From contig RECJ01000215.1 of NCBI GenBank assembly GCA_007694115.1, positions 1 through 50,491 on the forward strand: DNA of 50,491 nucleotides. Reading direction: 5' to 3'. The DNA is from Leptolyngbya sp. DLM2.Bin27. GTDB taxonomy: Bacteria > Cyanobacteriota > Cyanobacteriia > Phormidesmidales > Phormidesmidaceae. The notes under the pieces were generated by a model. The model was not told the DNA's origin. It saw only the letters and a list, made by a program, of their open reading frames with translations, and did no database searches. The stretch's first letter is position 1; each line of letters begins with the position of its first letter. Of the stretch, positions 1 to 9,196 are shown in pieces. Position numbers and translations under genes: made by a program.

Positions 1-49
1 GCCAATTCGAGGGATCGACCCCTAAATCTGCCTCACCTTGACAGGGCTG

Positions 50-66
50 GGTGGGCACTGCCCACC
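50..66. repeat. Dispersed hairpin GGTGGGCA/TGCCCACC
   Basis: An 8-bp perfect inverted repeat (GGTGGGCA, one base, TGCCCACC) lies downstream of the nagZ stop. Four other G/C-rich hairpins of similar build occur in this window, at about 7679, 13047, 27185 and 27294. It could help end nagZ transcription, but no T-tract follows on the minus strand. Confidence 0.5.
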
Positions 67-100
67 ATTGGGGAAACTATTTTCTAGCAGTCGCCTAGGC

Positions 101-1756
101 TTAATCCGTAAACTCTCGATTCAGGGCTGTCGCCAGTTGGGGCAGCAGGGCCGATAGGATCTGGCCCTGGGCCAACGGCATTTGACCGTAGGTAAAGCCG
201 TAGGGTGCGGCCCCAAAATGAGCACGCAGCTGCTCTAGGGCATAGGGGCTACCGTAGATCACAACTCCCCGCAGCAGTTTTGCCTCTCGTAGGGCATCGA
301 GCCAGGTGATGGCCAGATCGATCAAACCAGCCGATCCCCGGAAGGGGTTGCCGCGCACAAAAACTTGTACCAGGCTCGGCCTCAGGGCAGCGCCCTGGGG
401 CCACTGCACACACCCCTGCGGGTCTAAGAGTTTGAGCTGGTAATGGTGCCCCTGGGGCCAGACGATCGCCGCCGCCGTGCGGTCTAAAAAGCGACAGCCA
501 ACGGCATCATCGACTAGCACCAGGTTGTCGCCTGGGGCCTGGGCGGTACAGGGCGGCACCTGGCCCTGTACCGTCATCGATGCGGTGAGCATCTCGGCGG
601 CAAGGCGACGGGTGGCGGGCTGGGCCAGGTCGCTCAGCTGCACCGGGGGCGGCGGCAGATGCTCCCAGGCATGGCCAGCCCCGTCGGGCATCAGGGCTGG
701 GGCGGCCTTTTGCTTGGCCCGCCAGAGGCGTTCGACGCTGGCCAAAATGCGCTCTGGGTCAATGCGGCCTAGCTTAACGGCTTCCACTACGGCAGCAATC
801 ACCCCTTCGGGGTCGCCGGGCATCAGCAGCACATCGGCCCCGGCTTCGACTGCCAATACCGCTGCTTCGTAGGGGCCGTAGGCATTGGTGATTGCCCCCA
901 TGATCAGGGCATCAGTGACAATCAGCCCGTCAAAACCCAGCTGCTGGCGCAGCAGCCCGGTGAGCAGGGGGGCAGAGAGGGTGGCCGGGTGGTGGGCATC
1001 GAGGGCGGGGATGCGCAGGTGGGCGGTGATCACCGCGTCGGTTCCGGCTGCGATCGCAGTTCTGAAGGGTTCTAGCTCCACCGCATCGAGGCGATCGCGA
1101 TCGTGGGGCAGCACCGGCAGCTCTAGGTGGGAGTCAATCGCCGTGTCGCCGTGGCCGGGAAAATGTTTGGCGGCACTCAGCACGGGCTGAGTTTGCACCC
1201 CGCGCAGAAAGGCCTGGGTGAGAGCGCAGACCCGCTCCCGGCTAGCCCCAAAGGCCCGCACGTTGATTACCGGGTTGTCGGGGTTGTTGTTGATATCGAC
1301 CGTGGGCACCAGTACCCAGTTGAGGCCAATGGCCAACGCCTCGGTGGCGGTGGCCGCCCCAAAGGCTTCGGCGTAGGCCAGGGCACGGCTGGGGTGGCGA
1401 TCGGCTACCGCCGAAAGGGCCATCGGCGGCGGAAACCAGGTCGCGCCGCTAAAGCGCTGGCCGACCCCCTCTTCGACATCGGCGGCGATCAGCAGCGGAA
1501 TGCGAGCCTGACCCTGAAGCGCCTGGGTTTTGAGGCCCACCTCGGCGGCGCTGCCCCCCAGCAAAATCACCCCGCCCACGCCCAGTTCTGCGACGTAGCG
1601 GGTGAGGGTGGCCTGGTCGGCCTCCCAGGTGGGGTAGCGAATTTCGTGGTCAAATAGGTGGCCTGAGGCCCGCACCACCACCATTTGGGCCACCTGCTCA
1701 GCCAGGGTCAGGCTGTCGGGGGCGGGCAGGCGAGCGGTGGCGACGGCCCGACTCAC
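101..1756 (-). CDS. nagZ: Glycoside hydrolase family 3, beta-N-acetylhexosaminidase type
   Basis: This is a GH3 enzyme, probably hydrolysing beta-1,4-linked N-acetylglucosamine from peptidoglycan turnover products in the cytoplasm. The NagZ signature KHFPGHGDT is at residues 197-205; its His/Asp pair acts as general acid/base in this family. The nucleophile is expected to be Asp282 in VTDAL. At 551 residues it is longer than single-domain enterobacterial NagZ (about 340). The extra part, after about residue 370, resembles the C-terminal extension common in cyanobacterial and Gram-positive members. The start is GTG at 1756, which overlaps the rbfA stop as GTGA, so translation is probably coupled. 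No signal peptide is visible. Substrate is inferred from the family. Confidence 0.85.
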   Translation of the reverse strand: MSRAVATARLPAPDSLTLAEQVAQMVVVRASGHLFDHEIRYPTWEADQATLTRYVAELGVGGVILLGGSAAEVGLKTQALQGQARIPLLIAADVEEGVGQRFSGATWFPPPMALSAVADRHPSRALAYAEAFGAATATEALAIGLNWVLVPTVDINNNPDNPVINVRAFGASRERVCALTQAFLRGVQTQPVLSAAKHFPGHGDTAIDSHLELPVLPHDRDRLDAVELEPFRTAIAAGTDAVITAHLRIPALDAHHPATLSAPLLTGLLRQQLGFDGLIVTDALIMGAITNAYGPYEAAVLAVEAGADVLLMPGDPEGVIAAVVEAVKLGRIDPERILASVERLWRAKQKAAPALMPDGAGHAWEHLPPPPVQLSDLAQPATRRLAAEMLTASMTVQGQVPPCTAQAPGDNLVLVDDAVGCRFLDRTAAAIVWPQGHHYQLKLLDPQGCVQWPQGAALRPSLVQVFVRGNPFRGSAGLIDLAITWLDALREAKLLRGVVIYGSPYALEQLRAHFGAAPYGFTYGQMPLAQGQILSALLPQLATALNREFTD

Positions 1757-2235
1757 TCCGCGTCTCCCTCAAGGTCTTCGCCAGGGAGGGTTAGATCGGT
1801 GGGGGCGGCAGCTGACGCACCGGATTCGGTATCGCCTGCCGGGTCAGACTCTAGCCCATCGTCGCTCAGGCCCTTGTCGGCCCGCTCTTGGCTGAGCTGG
1901 TTGATCAACGACAGCACCTTAGTACCCCGCTCCATGCCCAGGTCTTCTTTAAACATGATCTCGGGGGTGCGCCGCAGCCGCAGCCGCTGGCCCAGTTCGC
2001 TGCGCACAAACCCCGTAGCCGCCCGGAGGCCCTCCATGGTTTCGGCCTTGGCCTCTGGGGTGCCGTAGATGCTGACAAAAACCTTGGCGTGCTGGAGGTC
2101 GCCCGACACATCGACATCGGTGACGCTGACCATGCCTGCCCCCACCCGGTCGTCTTTGATGTCGAGCATCACCATCTGGCTGATTTCTCGTTTGATTAAA
2201 GAAGCCACCCGCTCCACGCGACGATTGTTGGCCAT
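1753..2235 (-). CDS. rbfA: Ribosome-binding factor A
   Basis: RbfA binds the 30S subunit and assists late 16S rRNA 5'-end maturation and cold adaptation. The recognisable N-terminus [19 protein letters not shown] begins at 2235. An upstream in-frame Met at 2298 exists, but the residues between do not look conserved, so 2235 is preferred (160 aa). The KH-like fold region is followed by an acidic, low-complexity tail of about 35 residues (rich in D, G, A, S) that is dispensable-looking. The gene overlaps nagZ downstream by 4 bp. A ycf33-type gene lies about 155 bp upstream on the same strand, an order seen in other cyanobacteria. Confidence 0.92.
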   Translation of the reverse strand: MANNRRVERVASLIKREISQMVMLDIKDDRVGAGMVSVTDVDVSGDLQHAKVFVSIYGTPEAKAETMEGLRAATGFVRSELGQRLRLRRTPEIMFKEDLGMERGTKVLSLINQLSQERADKGLSDDGLESDPAGDTESGASAAAPTDLTLPGEDLEGDAE

Positions 2236-2299
2236 TGGTCGATAACTCCTGCATGTGTGGTCTTGCGTATGACGGGCTCTAACGGCCTCAAAGTGCAAG

Positions 2300-2356
2300 G
2301 TTTAGGGTATAGGGTTCAAGGACTGCCGTAAACCGTAAACCCTGCACCTTGAACCC
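2300..2356. repeat. Dispersed repeat with 10-bp inverted arms, copy 1
   Basis: GGGTTCAAGG (2312-2321) and CCTTGAACCC (2347-2356) form a perfect inverted repeat around a segment containing CTGCCGTAAACCGTAAACC. A diverged second copy occurs at about 34288-34352, far away and between unrelated genes, so this is a dispersed intergenic element. It lies between the ycf33-type gene and rbfA. Confidence 0.6.
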
Positions 2357-2391
2357 CACTCACCTATTACTGGCTTGGCAGACTATTAGTC

Positions 2392-2589
2392 TTACCCCAG
2401 CTCTAGCATGGCTCTCAGGGTAAAGGTGAGAAACAAAAACCCAGCCACCACCGCCCCGATCAGCGCGATCGCAGTGGTGGGTCGCTGCAAGAGGGGCACC
2501 AGGGGCTGCACAGCGTTGTACAAAATGCCGAGGCTAATGGAGATCAAGTAGCGCGGGTAGCGAATAACGTTCTCAAAAAATTCTTTCAT
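2392..2589 (-). CDS. ycf33: Ycf33/DUF751 family small membrane protein
   Basis: A 65-residue protein beginning MKEFFENVIRYPRYLISIS. It has two hydrophobic segments, at about residues 13-32 and 40-62, the pattern of the Ycf33/DUF751 family found in cyanobacteria and plastids. Its molecular function is unknown; it is presumed to be thylakoid- or plasma-membrane bound. It precedes rbfA and nagZ on the same strand. Family assignment rests on the N-terminal FFENVxRYPRY pattern and size. Confidence 0.8.
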   Translation of the reverse strand: MKEFFENVIRYPRYLISISLGILYNAVQPLVPLLQRPTTAIALIGAVVAGFLFLTFTLRAMLELG

Positions 2590-2820
2590 GGCGGCAGGGT
2601 AGGGGCTGGAGGGTAGGGTTTGGAGGCCAATGCCCGTGGCCTCGACGCAACGCTCGACGCCAGGGCTGAGTAGAATTAGCTCGGTTTACATCCTAACCCA
2701 CGATAAAACGCCCGATGAGGTGGTTCTGCCACCGCTGAGCTTTGCTATAGTTGGGGCAAGCTTTTGAGAGTACGTTTGATCTTAGGCAACTCTGTGACCG
2801 CAGCTCTCTCGCCGACCCCA

Positions 2821-3636
2821 ATGCTACACCCCCGCCCGTTTCTCAAGTGGGCCGGGGGCAAGGGCCGCTTACTCAGCCAGTATGAGCCTTTCTTGCCCAA
2901 GACCATCGACACGTACTACGAGCCGTTCTTAGGCGGCGGAGCGGTGTTTTTTCACCTGGCGGGGCGCAGTCGGCGGGCGGTGCTGGGCGACATCAACCCA
3001 GAATTGGTCAATGTCTACCGCTGCGTGCGCGACGAGGTGGAAGCGTTAATTCGCCACCTGCGTAACCATCAGCGGTGGCATAGCCCTGACTACTACTACC
3101 GGGTGCGCCAGCAGCAGGCGCTGCCAACGCCCATTGAGCGAGCCGCCCGGCTAATTTACCTCAACAAAACCTGCTACAACGGCCTCTACCGCGAAAACTC
3201 CCAGGGGCATTTCAACGTGCCGGTGGGCAACTACAAAAACCCAACCATCTGCGATGCAGCGCTGCTGCGGTCGGCCTCAAAGGCGCTGCAAATTGCCGAC
3301 ATTCAGACCTTCTCCTTTGAGGCGCTGTTAGAGCGCCAGCTATCGGCCCGCGATTTTGTCTATTTTGACCCGCCCTACCATCCGATCAGCTCCACCAGCA
3401 GCTTTACGGGCTACAGCCGCTACGGCTTTACGGCGGCAGATCAGGCGCGGCTGGCTGAGTTATTTCGCACCCTGGCGGCCCAGGGGCAGCGAGTGATGCT
3501 GTCAAACTCCGACTGTGAGCTGATTCGTGAGCTGTATCAGGGGTTCAATCTGCACCCGATTTTGGCGGCGCGGGCAATCAACTCTCGCGCTGCCCGCCGG
3601 GGCAAAATTAGCGAGCTGTTGATCACGTCACGCTGA
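2821..3636 (+). CDS. dam: Dam-type DNA adenine N6-methyltransferase (orphan)
   Basis: This is a class D12 alpha-type N6-adenine methylase predicted to modify GATC. The SAM-binding motif FLKWAGGK is at residues 7-14 and the catalytic DPPY at 183-186; YYEPFLGGG lies between them, as in Dam. I take ATG at 2821 as the start because the motif normally sits within the first 15 residues; a TTG at 2764 would add 19 unconserved residues. No restriction endonuclease gene is adjacent, so it looks like a solitary methylase. The abundant HIP1 palindrome GCGATCGC contains GATC, so HIP1 sites are plausible targets (inference). Length (271 aa) is normal for Dam. Confidence 0.9.
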   Translation: MLHPRPFLKWAGGKGRLLSQYEPFLPKTIDTYYEPFLGGGAVFFHLAGRSRRAVLGDINPELVNVYRCVRDEVEALIRHLRNHQRWHSPDYYYRVRQQQALPTPIERAARLIYLNKTCYNGLYRENSQGHFNVPVGNYKNPTICDAALLRSASKALQIADIQTFSFEALLERQLSARDFVYFDPPYHPISSTSSFTGYSRYGFTAADQARLAELFRTLAAQGQRVMLSNSDCELIRELYQGFNLHPILAARAINSRAARRGKISELLITSR

Positions 3637-3729
3637 TCCAGCCTAGGAGGGATGTGGGGCCGATGGAAATTAGGTAAAAATTACCTCAAAGACATTGCTA
3701 TAGACCCCCATTGCACAGAGGCGATCGCC

Positions 3730-4446
3730 GTGACCACTACCCCCAGCTCCAACCATACCCGCAATACCTTTGAGGCAGTGACCCAGGTGATGCAGGCCGT
3801 TGTCACCGTACTCGACAACGCCACGGCCAATACCGGCAATGCTGTGGTGTCGAGGTTTCAGCCGTTTTTAGAGCCGGCCACCGCCACCGTGGGGAATATA
3901 GTCGGCCCGATTGCCAACCTGCCGTTTATCAAGTTTGCCACGGCGCTGCCGGGCCTGAAATGGTTGATGGCGGCCATTGGTCAGGTGAATGTGGCCGAAG
4001 TGCGATCGCAGGTAGACGACCTCCGCCAGCAGTACCCGCTTGAGACCAAGCGCGCCCTGGCCCAGCGGGTGATGGCCGAAACGGCGATCAGGGCCGCAGG
4101 CGTGGGCCTGGCCACTAACTTTATTCCGCCGGTTGCCCTAGCCCTGATGCTGGTGGATATCGGTGCGATCGCCGCCCTCCAGGCCAATATGATCTACCGC
4201 ATTGCCACCATCTATGGCTATTCGCCCACCGACCACGACCGCCGGGGCGAGGTGCTGGCCATCTGGCTGCTGTCATCCACCGCCGGGGGCATGGTCAAGT
4301 CCGGCACGAGCGTAGCCGAGCTGATTCCTGGCCTGGGCGCAGTGCTGGGCGTAGCCAGCAACGCCAGCGTGCTCTACGGCGTCGGCTACTTTGCCTGCCG
4401 CTACTACGAAACCAAGCGCGCCGCCCCCACAGAAATCGCGGTTTAG
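3730..4446 (+). CDS. EcsC/DUF697-like membrane-associated protein
   Basis: I do not recognise this protein with certainty. It has a soluble N-terminal helix region, a Gly/Ala-rich hydrophobic segment around GVGLATNFIPPVALALMLVD, and a second hydrophobic region near the C-terminus (ELIPGLGAVLGVASNASVLY). The pattern resembles EcsC/DUF697 proteins, which associate with membranes. The start is unclear. GTG at 3730 follows a weak purine stretch and a HIP1 site. ATG at 3652 would add 26 residues, but its AGGAGG is only one base upstream, too close for a normal ribosome binding site. It lies downstream of dam on the same strand. Confidence 0.6.
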   Translation: MTTTPSSNHTRNTFEAVTQVMQAVVTVLDNATANTGNAVVSRFQPFLEPATATVGNIVGPIANLPFIKFATALPGLKWLMAAIGQVNVAEVRSQVDDLRQQYPLETKRALAQRVMAETAIRAAGVGLATNFIPPVALALMLVDIGAIAALQANMIYRIATIYGYSPTDHDRRGEVLAIWLLSSTAGGMVKSGTSVAELIPGLGAVLGVASNASVLYGVGYFACRYYETKRAAPTEIAV

Positions 4447-4471
4447 CGGTCAACGGCTCCCCACACTGTCC

Positions 4472-4948
4472 TCAAACCAACAAATCAAACAGGCCGTCGT
4501 CAATTTCGTAGCCCAGCATTTGGGTCATAAACTTGAGCCGGGTGTAGTTGGTCATGCCCTGGGACTTTTGCCAGGCTGCGATCGCAAAAATCTTCGCCAT
4601 CATGAAAATCTCCAGCCCCTCAGGGTTGTAGCGAATGCCTTCGGTGGGGCTGAACTGGTGGGGCACCAGCATCGCCGCGTAGCGCCCTAGCTCCCCCGCC
4701 TCCCAGTCAAGCACCAGGGGCAGCCAGGGGTAAACCGTATCGAGGCGAATAAACCACAGCCGCACCTCCGGCAGCTCCGACAGCTCTCTGGGGTCGGTGG
4801 GGTCGCGGCTGATGTCGATTTCAAAGCGCAGGGCTGGTTCGCCATGAAGCACCTTACCCGCTGCGATCAGCGGCTCAATCACCGCCATTGCCGGGGTCAA
4901 ATCCAGCGTTTGCAGGTGAGACTCGTCTAGGGTAATGGTGTGGGCCAT
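4472..4948 (-). CDS. CRR6-family (DUF1817) NDH-1 assembly factor
   Basis: This resembles CRR6, required in chloroplasts and cyanobacteria for maturation of NdhI in the NDH-1 hydrophilic arm. The evidence is the length (about 158 aa), an acidic soluble composition, and the segment GIRYNPEGLEIFMMAKIF followed by WQKSQG and an acidic C-terminal end. The start is placed at the ATG at 4948 (MAHTITLDE); a Met four codons upstream is possible. It is convergent with the EcsC-like gene and divergent from wecB. Assignment is from remembered family pattern. Confidence 0.72.
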   Translation of the reverse strand: MAHTITLDESHLQTLDLTPAMAVIEPLIAAGKVLHGEPALRFEIDISRDPTDPRELSELPEVRLWFIRLDTVYPWLPLVLDWEAGELGRYAAMLVPHQFSPTEGIRYNPEGLEIFMMAKIFAIAAWQKSQGMTNYTRLKFMTQMLGYEIDDGLFDLLV

Positions 4949-5193
4949 GGGGCGGTACAAGCAATAGACAATACAACTACCGCTAATTGTCGCAGAGGAG
5001 GGGGGCAGCGGCGGCTGTCCTGGGTCTCAAATTTCTGCCCCACCAAGCCAGGGCGCAGTCATGGGGCATAGTCATAGGGTAGAGGCCGTGCAATCATAGA
5101 TATCGCTTTGGGAATAGGGAAGTCGCCTAGGGGCAATCCTGCGCTAAACTCCTGCCCCAGGCTCTCTGTTGTAACGTTTCTCGCGGCGGCTCT

Positions 5194-6318
5194 ATGTCTG
5201 ACTCTTCCCTGCGCGTGTGCATTGTCTTGGGCACCCGCCCCGAAGCAATTAAGCTGGCCCCGGTGATTCGCGCTTTTCGGCAAGACCCCACCCTAAACAC
5301 CCAGGTAGTGCTGACGGGGCAGCACCGCGAAATGGTCGACCAGGTGATGGCGCTGTTTAACCTCACCGCCGATGCCGATCTGGCGATTATGCAGCCCCAG
5401 CAAACCCTCACCGATATCACCTGCCGCAGTTTGCAGGGGCTAGAGGCCCACTTTCAAACCCACCACCCCGATCTCGTCATCGTCCAGGGCGATACCACCA
5501 CCGCCTTCGCCGCCGCCCTGGCCGCCTTTTATCAAAAAATTCCGGTGGGCCACGTGGAGGCGGGCCTGCGCACCGACAATATCTACAGCCCCTACCCCGA
5601 AGAGGCCAACCGGCGGCTGATCTCCCAGCTCACCACCCTGCACTTTGCCCCCACCACCACCGCAGTGGGCCACCTCAAAGCCGCTGGCGTCGTGGGCGAG
5701 ATTCACCACACGGGCAACACCGTGATTGACGCCCTACTGACCGTAGCTGACCAAAACCCCGCCTGCCCCATCGACGGCCTCGACTGGGAGCGCCATCGGG
5801 TGCTCTTAGCCACAGTGCACCGCCGCGAAAACTGGGGTGAGCCGCTAGCCGAGATCGCCACCGGGTTTCTCACCGTGCTCAACGACCAGCCCGACACTGC
5901 CCTGCTGCTGCCCCTGCACCGCAACCCGGTGGTGCGCGACCCGCTGACCAAGCTGCTGGGCGGCCACCCCCGCGTGTTTTTGAGCGAACCCCTCGACTAC
6001 CGCCGCCTGGTGGGGGCCATGGGCCGCTGCTACCTGCTACTCACCGATTCAGGCGGCCTGCAAGAAGAGGCCCCCGGCCTGGGCAAGCCGGTGCTGGTGC
6101 TGCGCGACACCACCGAGCGCCCAGAAGCGGTGACGGCGGGCACCGCTCGACTAATCGGCACCAGCGCCGAGGCCATTAGCCGCAACGCCATAGAACTGCT
6201 GACTGACGCAGCGGCCTACAGCACCATGGCCAAGGCCGTGAACCCCTTTGGCGACGGGCATGCTTCGGAGCGCATTCTGGCGATTGTGAACGATTATTTT
6301 GCCCACCGGCAGGCCTGA
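5194..6318 (+). CDS. wecB: UDP-N-acetylglucosamine 2-epimerase (non-hydrolysing)
   Basis: Interconverts UDP-GlcNAc and UDP-ManNAc in the cytoplasm for cell-surface polysaccharide synthesis. The signature GTRPEAIKLAPVI lies near residues 13-25. HVEAGLRT, the DSGGLQEEAP nucleotide-binding segment and DTTERPEA follow, all in the family order. Its 374 residues match the family length. No other polysaccharide genes are adjacent, so it appears as a stand-alone gene here. Confidence 0.95.
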   Translation: MSDSSLRVCIVLGTRPEAIKLAPVIRAFRQDPTLNTQVVLTGQHREMVDQVMALFNLTADADLAIMQPQQTLTDITCRSLQGLEAHFQTHHPDLVIVQGDTTTAFAAALAAFYQKIPVGHVEAGLRTDNIYSPYPEEANRRLISQLTTLHFAPTTTAVGHLKAAGVVGEIHHTGNTVIDALLTVADQNPACPIDGLDWERHRVLLATVHRRENWGEPLAEIATGFLTVLNDQPDTALLLPLHRNPVVRDPLTKLLGGHPRVFLSEPLDYRRLVGAMGRCYLLLTDSGGLQEEAPGLGKPVLVLRDTTERPEAVTAGTARLIGTSAEAISRNAIELLTDAAAYSTMAKAVNPFGDGHASERILAIVNDYFAHRQA

Positions 6319-6676
6319 CTGATTGCTCTCGGCGCTGATCAACCCCGGTCAGGTAGAAGAGCAGCGGTGAGGGCCAAGAGCCATAATAAATAGATCAGGC
6401 CATTAGCTTCATAGAGTAATCTTCAACTCGCCCATCCAAGCTGCCTGACGGCGCGCCCTAGGCGATCGAGACAACCCAGCCAGCACCCGATTTATCACCC
6501 AATAGGTTACCAGGCTGGCTGATTGGGCATAATAAACCCAATCGGGAGGGTAAACTTGACAGAAGCTCCCTAAATGGATCCTCTCAATTAGCTACACCGG
6601 AATCTTGGCTACGTTTGGCAACAAGGGTGCTCCGCTGCGATAACTACCGTCTGAACTGGGTAAACGTTAAAACCAC
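6319..6676. other. Intergenic region, 358 bp
   Basis: No convincing gene is present. One small hairpin, GATTGGG/CCCAATC with a 9-nt A/T-rich loop (6521-6543), is followed by TTGACA at 6556-6561, a good -35 match. I see no good -10 hexamer at the right spacing, so a promoter for the downstream metallo-beta-lactamase gene is only suggested. Confidence 0.4.
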
Positions 6677-7636
6677 ATGGCCAATACCGTCAGCTCATCC
6701 AATGCCCTGACCCCGGCTTGCCCAAGAGACGCCTCTAACGGAGACGCTTCTCGGGGAGATGCCCCGAGGGATGTCGCTCAGGCCGAGCTGCTAGTCCCAG
6801 CCCAGGCCTTTGCGCTCAAGTTTTGGGGGGTACGCGGCAACATCCCGGCCCCAGGGGCCGATACGGTGCGCTATGGCGGCAATACCGCCTGTGTAGAGGT
6901 GCTGGCAGGCAATCAACGACTGATTTTTGACGGCGGCACCGGGCTGCGAGTGCTGGGTTGCCATCTGCTAGATCAGGGGCAGCCGGTCAATGCCCACCTG
7001 TTCTTTACCCACACCCACTGGGATCGAATTCAGGGATTTCCGTTCTTTGCCCCGGCGTTTGCCCCCGAGACTCACCTCGACATCTACGGCGCGCCAGCCC
7101 TCAACGGGGCTTCCATCAAGCAGCGACTCATGGAGCAGATGCTGCGGCCCAATTTCTTTAAACCGCTGCAAACCATGGCGGCCACCATGACCTTTCACAA
7201 CATTGCCGCAGGCGATTCTCTCACCCTAGGGGCAGTCACCGTCGAACCCTGGAGCCTCAATCACCACACCAGCGCCCTGGGCTACCGGGTCACCTGGCAA
7301 AATCGGGTGCTGGTCTATGCCACCGATACCGACCCCACCCAAACCAGCGTGGATCCTAACCTGCTGATGCTGGCAGCCGAGGCCGATGTGCTGATTTTCG
7401 ACGGCACCTATGCCGATGCCGCGTATTCAGATTACTCCAGCCCCCAGCAGGGGCAGCCAGATCCCTGGCATCTGGGAATTGAAATTGCCCAGGCCAGCCA
7501 GGTAAAGCACCTAGTGCTGTTTCACCACAACCCTTGCCACAGCGACGATCAGCTCGACCAGCTCGAGCACCAGGTGCAGGCTAGTTTTGCCAATGCCTGC
7601 CTGGCCAGAGAAGGCATGACCCTAAATCTGCTGTAG
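6677..7636 (+). CDS. Metallo-beta-lactamase-fold hydrolase
   Basis: A soluble MBL-fold metalloenzyme. KFWGVRGNIPAPG and GGNTACVEV open the fold. HTHWDRIQG (about residues 111-119) supplies the HxHxD metal ligands, and later ATDTD and HHNPC carry further ligand-type residues. The start with YGGNT resembles cyanobacterial proteins related to phosphodiesterases and PatA-associated MBL domains; the substrate is unknown. The N-terminal 50 residues are not part of the fold. They include a short repeat, RDASN-GDASR-GDAPR, encoded by about 15-bp tandem DNA units at 6726-6772, probably a recent insertion. ATG 6677 is the most upstream plausible start; translation could begin later. Confidence 0.8.
   Translation: MANTVSSSNALTPACPRDASNGDASRGDAPRDVAQAELLVPAQAFALKFWGVRGNIPAPGADTVRYGGNTACVEVLAGNQRLIFDGGTGLRVLGCHLLDQGQPVNAHLFFTHTHWDRIQGFPFFAPAFAPETHLDIYGAPALNGASIKQRLMEQMLRPNFFKPLQTMAATMTFHNIAAGDSLTLGAVTVEPWSLNHHTSALGYRVTWQNRVLVYATDTDPTQTSVDPNLLMLAAEADVLIFDGTYADAAYSDYSSPQQGQPDPWHLGIEIAQASQVKHLVLFHHNPCHSDDQLDQLEHQVQASFANACLAREGMTLNLL
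6726..6772. repeat. 15-bp tandem repeat inside an MBL gene
   Basis: Three degenerate 15-bp units (AGAGACGCCTCTAAC, GGAGACGCTTCTCGG, GGAGATGCCCCGAGG) lie in tandem near the 5' end of the coding region. They are in frame and encode a five-residue GDASx-type repeat. The words resemble G/C-rich short repeats I associate with other cyanobacterial genomes. Confidence 0.6.
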
Positions 7637-7678
7637 CTGTCTCATACTAAATCCCGCATTGAATACCCCCGATTTGTA

Positions 7679-7700
7679 GGGGCGCAGCAGGTTACGCCCC
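7679..7700. repeat. Dispersed hairpin GGGGCG/CGCCCC
   Basis: GGGGCG, a 10-nt loop and CGCCCC follow the word AATACCCCCGATTT, which recurs at about 25279 with no hairpin. It lies in the convergent interval between the MBL gene and the ABC ATPase and may act as a bidirectional terminator, but lacks a T-tract. Confidence 0.5.
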
Positions 7701-7776
7701 GATGGAGTGCTTGATTATGAACCGGGGTTGACCAAATCGAATGGGGCAGGGGAGTGGCCCCAGGATTGCCTCGATA

Positions 7777-8922
7777 CTAATTGACTGCGGGTATCGACAG
7801 TACATTATTGCCTGGGCTGGCAACCGTCACCCCCTGGGATGGGTAGGCTCGCACCCGTCCCGAGGGCACCGTCACCTGGGCCTGACTGCCGATAGCAATC
7901 GGCGGCCCCACCGGGAGCCGAGCATAGAGCCATCGCCCCGACGGGGTTTGCAGACAATATTTGTACTCACGACCCAAAAATTGGCGATCGCGCACCACGG
8001 CTGCGCCTGCGGCATCGGCCACCAGGGCGATGTCCTCCTGACGCACCATCAAATCAGCTAAACCCGTAGCCGGGTCGGCCCCGCCCTCAAGCGCAAAGCA
8101 GCCCACCTCAGTTTTCCAGCCCTGGGGGCTGGGCTGGGCGGGCAAAAAGTTGGCCTGGGTGACAAACTCAGCGACAAACCGCGAGGCGGGCTGGTCATAG
8201 ACCCGCTCCGGGGTATCGAGCTGCTCTAGATGGCCCTGGTTCATCACCGCCACCCGATCGGCCAGGGCCAGGGCTTCCTCCTGGTCGTGGGTGACAAACA
8301 CCCCCGAAGCCCCCACCTGACGCAGGATATCGCGCACTTCCTGGCGCAGGTAGAGGCGCACCTGCACATCTAGGTTGCTAAAGGGTTCATCGAGCAAGAT
8401 AATCGCCGGGCGAGGAGCCAGGGCACGGGCCAGGGCGACCCGCTGCTGCTGTCCCCCCGACAGCTCGTGGGGGAAGCGGTGCTTAAGACCTTCTAGACCG
8501 ACGAGGGCGATCGCCGCCTCAGTGTGCTGCTGCACAGCCGCTGCCGACGGCGCGCCCCCTCGCCCTGTCTTAGCGCCTGCTCCAGGCCCGCGCCGCTGCA
8601 AGCCAAACGCCACGTTCTTTTCTACGGTCAAATGCGGAAACAGGGCATAGTCTTGAAACACAATGCCCACATCACGGCGTTCGGGCGGTAGCCAGGTTGA
8701 CCCACTGACGGACTGACCAGTCAAATAGACATCGCCCTCGTCGGGCTGTTCAAACCCAGCAATCAGTCGCAGCAGAGTGGTTTTACCGCAGCCCGATGGC
8801 CCCAGCAAACCCAAGATCTCTCCCTGCCCAAGGGCTAGGCTCACATGGTCTACCGCCGGGGGCAGATGGGGGCTGTAGCGTTTAGTAACGGTATCGAGAC
8901 GCAGAATATCCGGTGGGGTCAT
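7777..8922 (-). CDS. ABC transporter ATP-binding protein, iron(III)/spermidine class
   Basis: This is the nucleotide-binding subunit of an importer, similar to FutC/FbpC. Walker A is GPSGCGKT, the signature is LSGGQQQRVALARAL, Walker B is IILLDEPFSNLD and the switch His is in FVTHDQEEALALADR. A TOBE-like C-terminal domain (about residues 245-380) supports the CUT1/FbpC class. A G/A/P/S-rich insert of about 20 residues follows NVAFGLQRR in the helical subdomain and is not typical. I prefer the ATG at 8922 (MTPPDILRL); a Met 13 codons upstream is possible. No permease or binding-protein gene is adjacent, so the substrate is not shown by context. Confidence 0.87.
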   Translation of the reverse strand: MTPPDILRLDTVTKRYSPHLPPAVDHVSLALGQGEILGLLGPSGCGKTTLLRLIAGFEQPDEGDVYLTGQSVSGSTWLPPERRDVGIVFQDYALFPHLTVEKNVAFGLQRRGPGAGAKTGRGGAPSAAAVQQHTEAAIALVGLEGLKHRFPHELSGGQQQRVALARALAPRPAIILLDEPFSNLDVQVRLYLRQEVRDILRQVGASGVFVTHDQEEALALADRVAVMNQGHLEQLDTPERVYDQPASRFVAEFVTQANFLPAQPSPQGWKTEVGCFALEGGADPATGLADLMVRQEDIALVADAAGAAVVRDRQFLGREYKYCLQTPSGRWLYARLPVGPPIAIGSQAQVTVPSGRVRAYPSQGVTVASPGNNVLSIPAVN

Positions 8923-9196
8923 AGGCGAGCAAGTAGCGGCTAGAGAGGCCGTTGGCAGCATTGTTATTGCAAATCTTACTCATTAATATACTGCCTGACG
9001 AGGCAGTCCCCGCCTGCAACAAGAGTTGAGCTAGCCCCTTAGCAAACCTCAACTGGCAATACTTTGCCCAGTCTCTGGGGGCAGTCTCTGGGGGTAGGCC
9101 ACCGCCCATGGAGACTCGGTTGAAATCTAAGGGAAAGCCAAATATTGAAGCTCAAGGGTTGAGATCGAGGTTTAGAGATGTGATCTCGGTCGCAAA

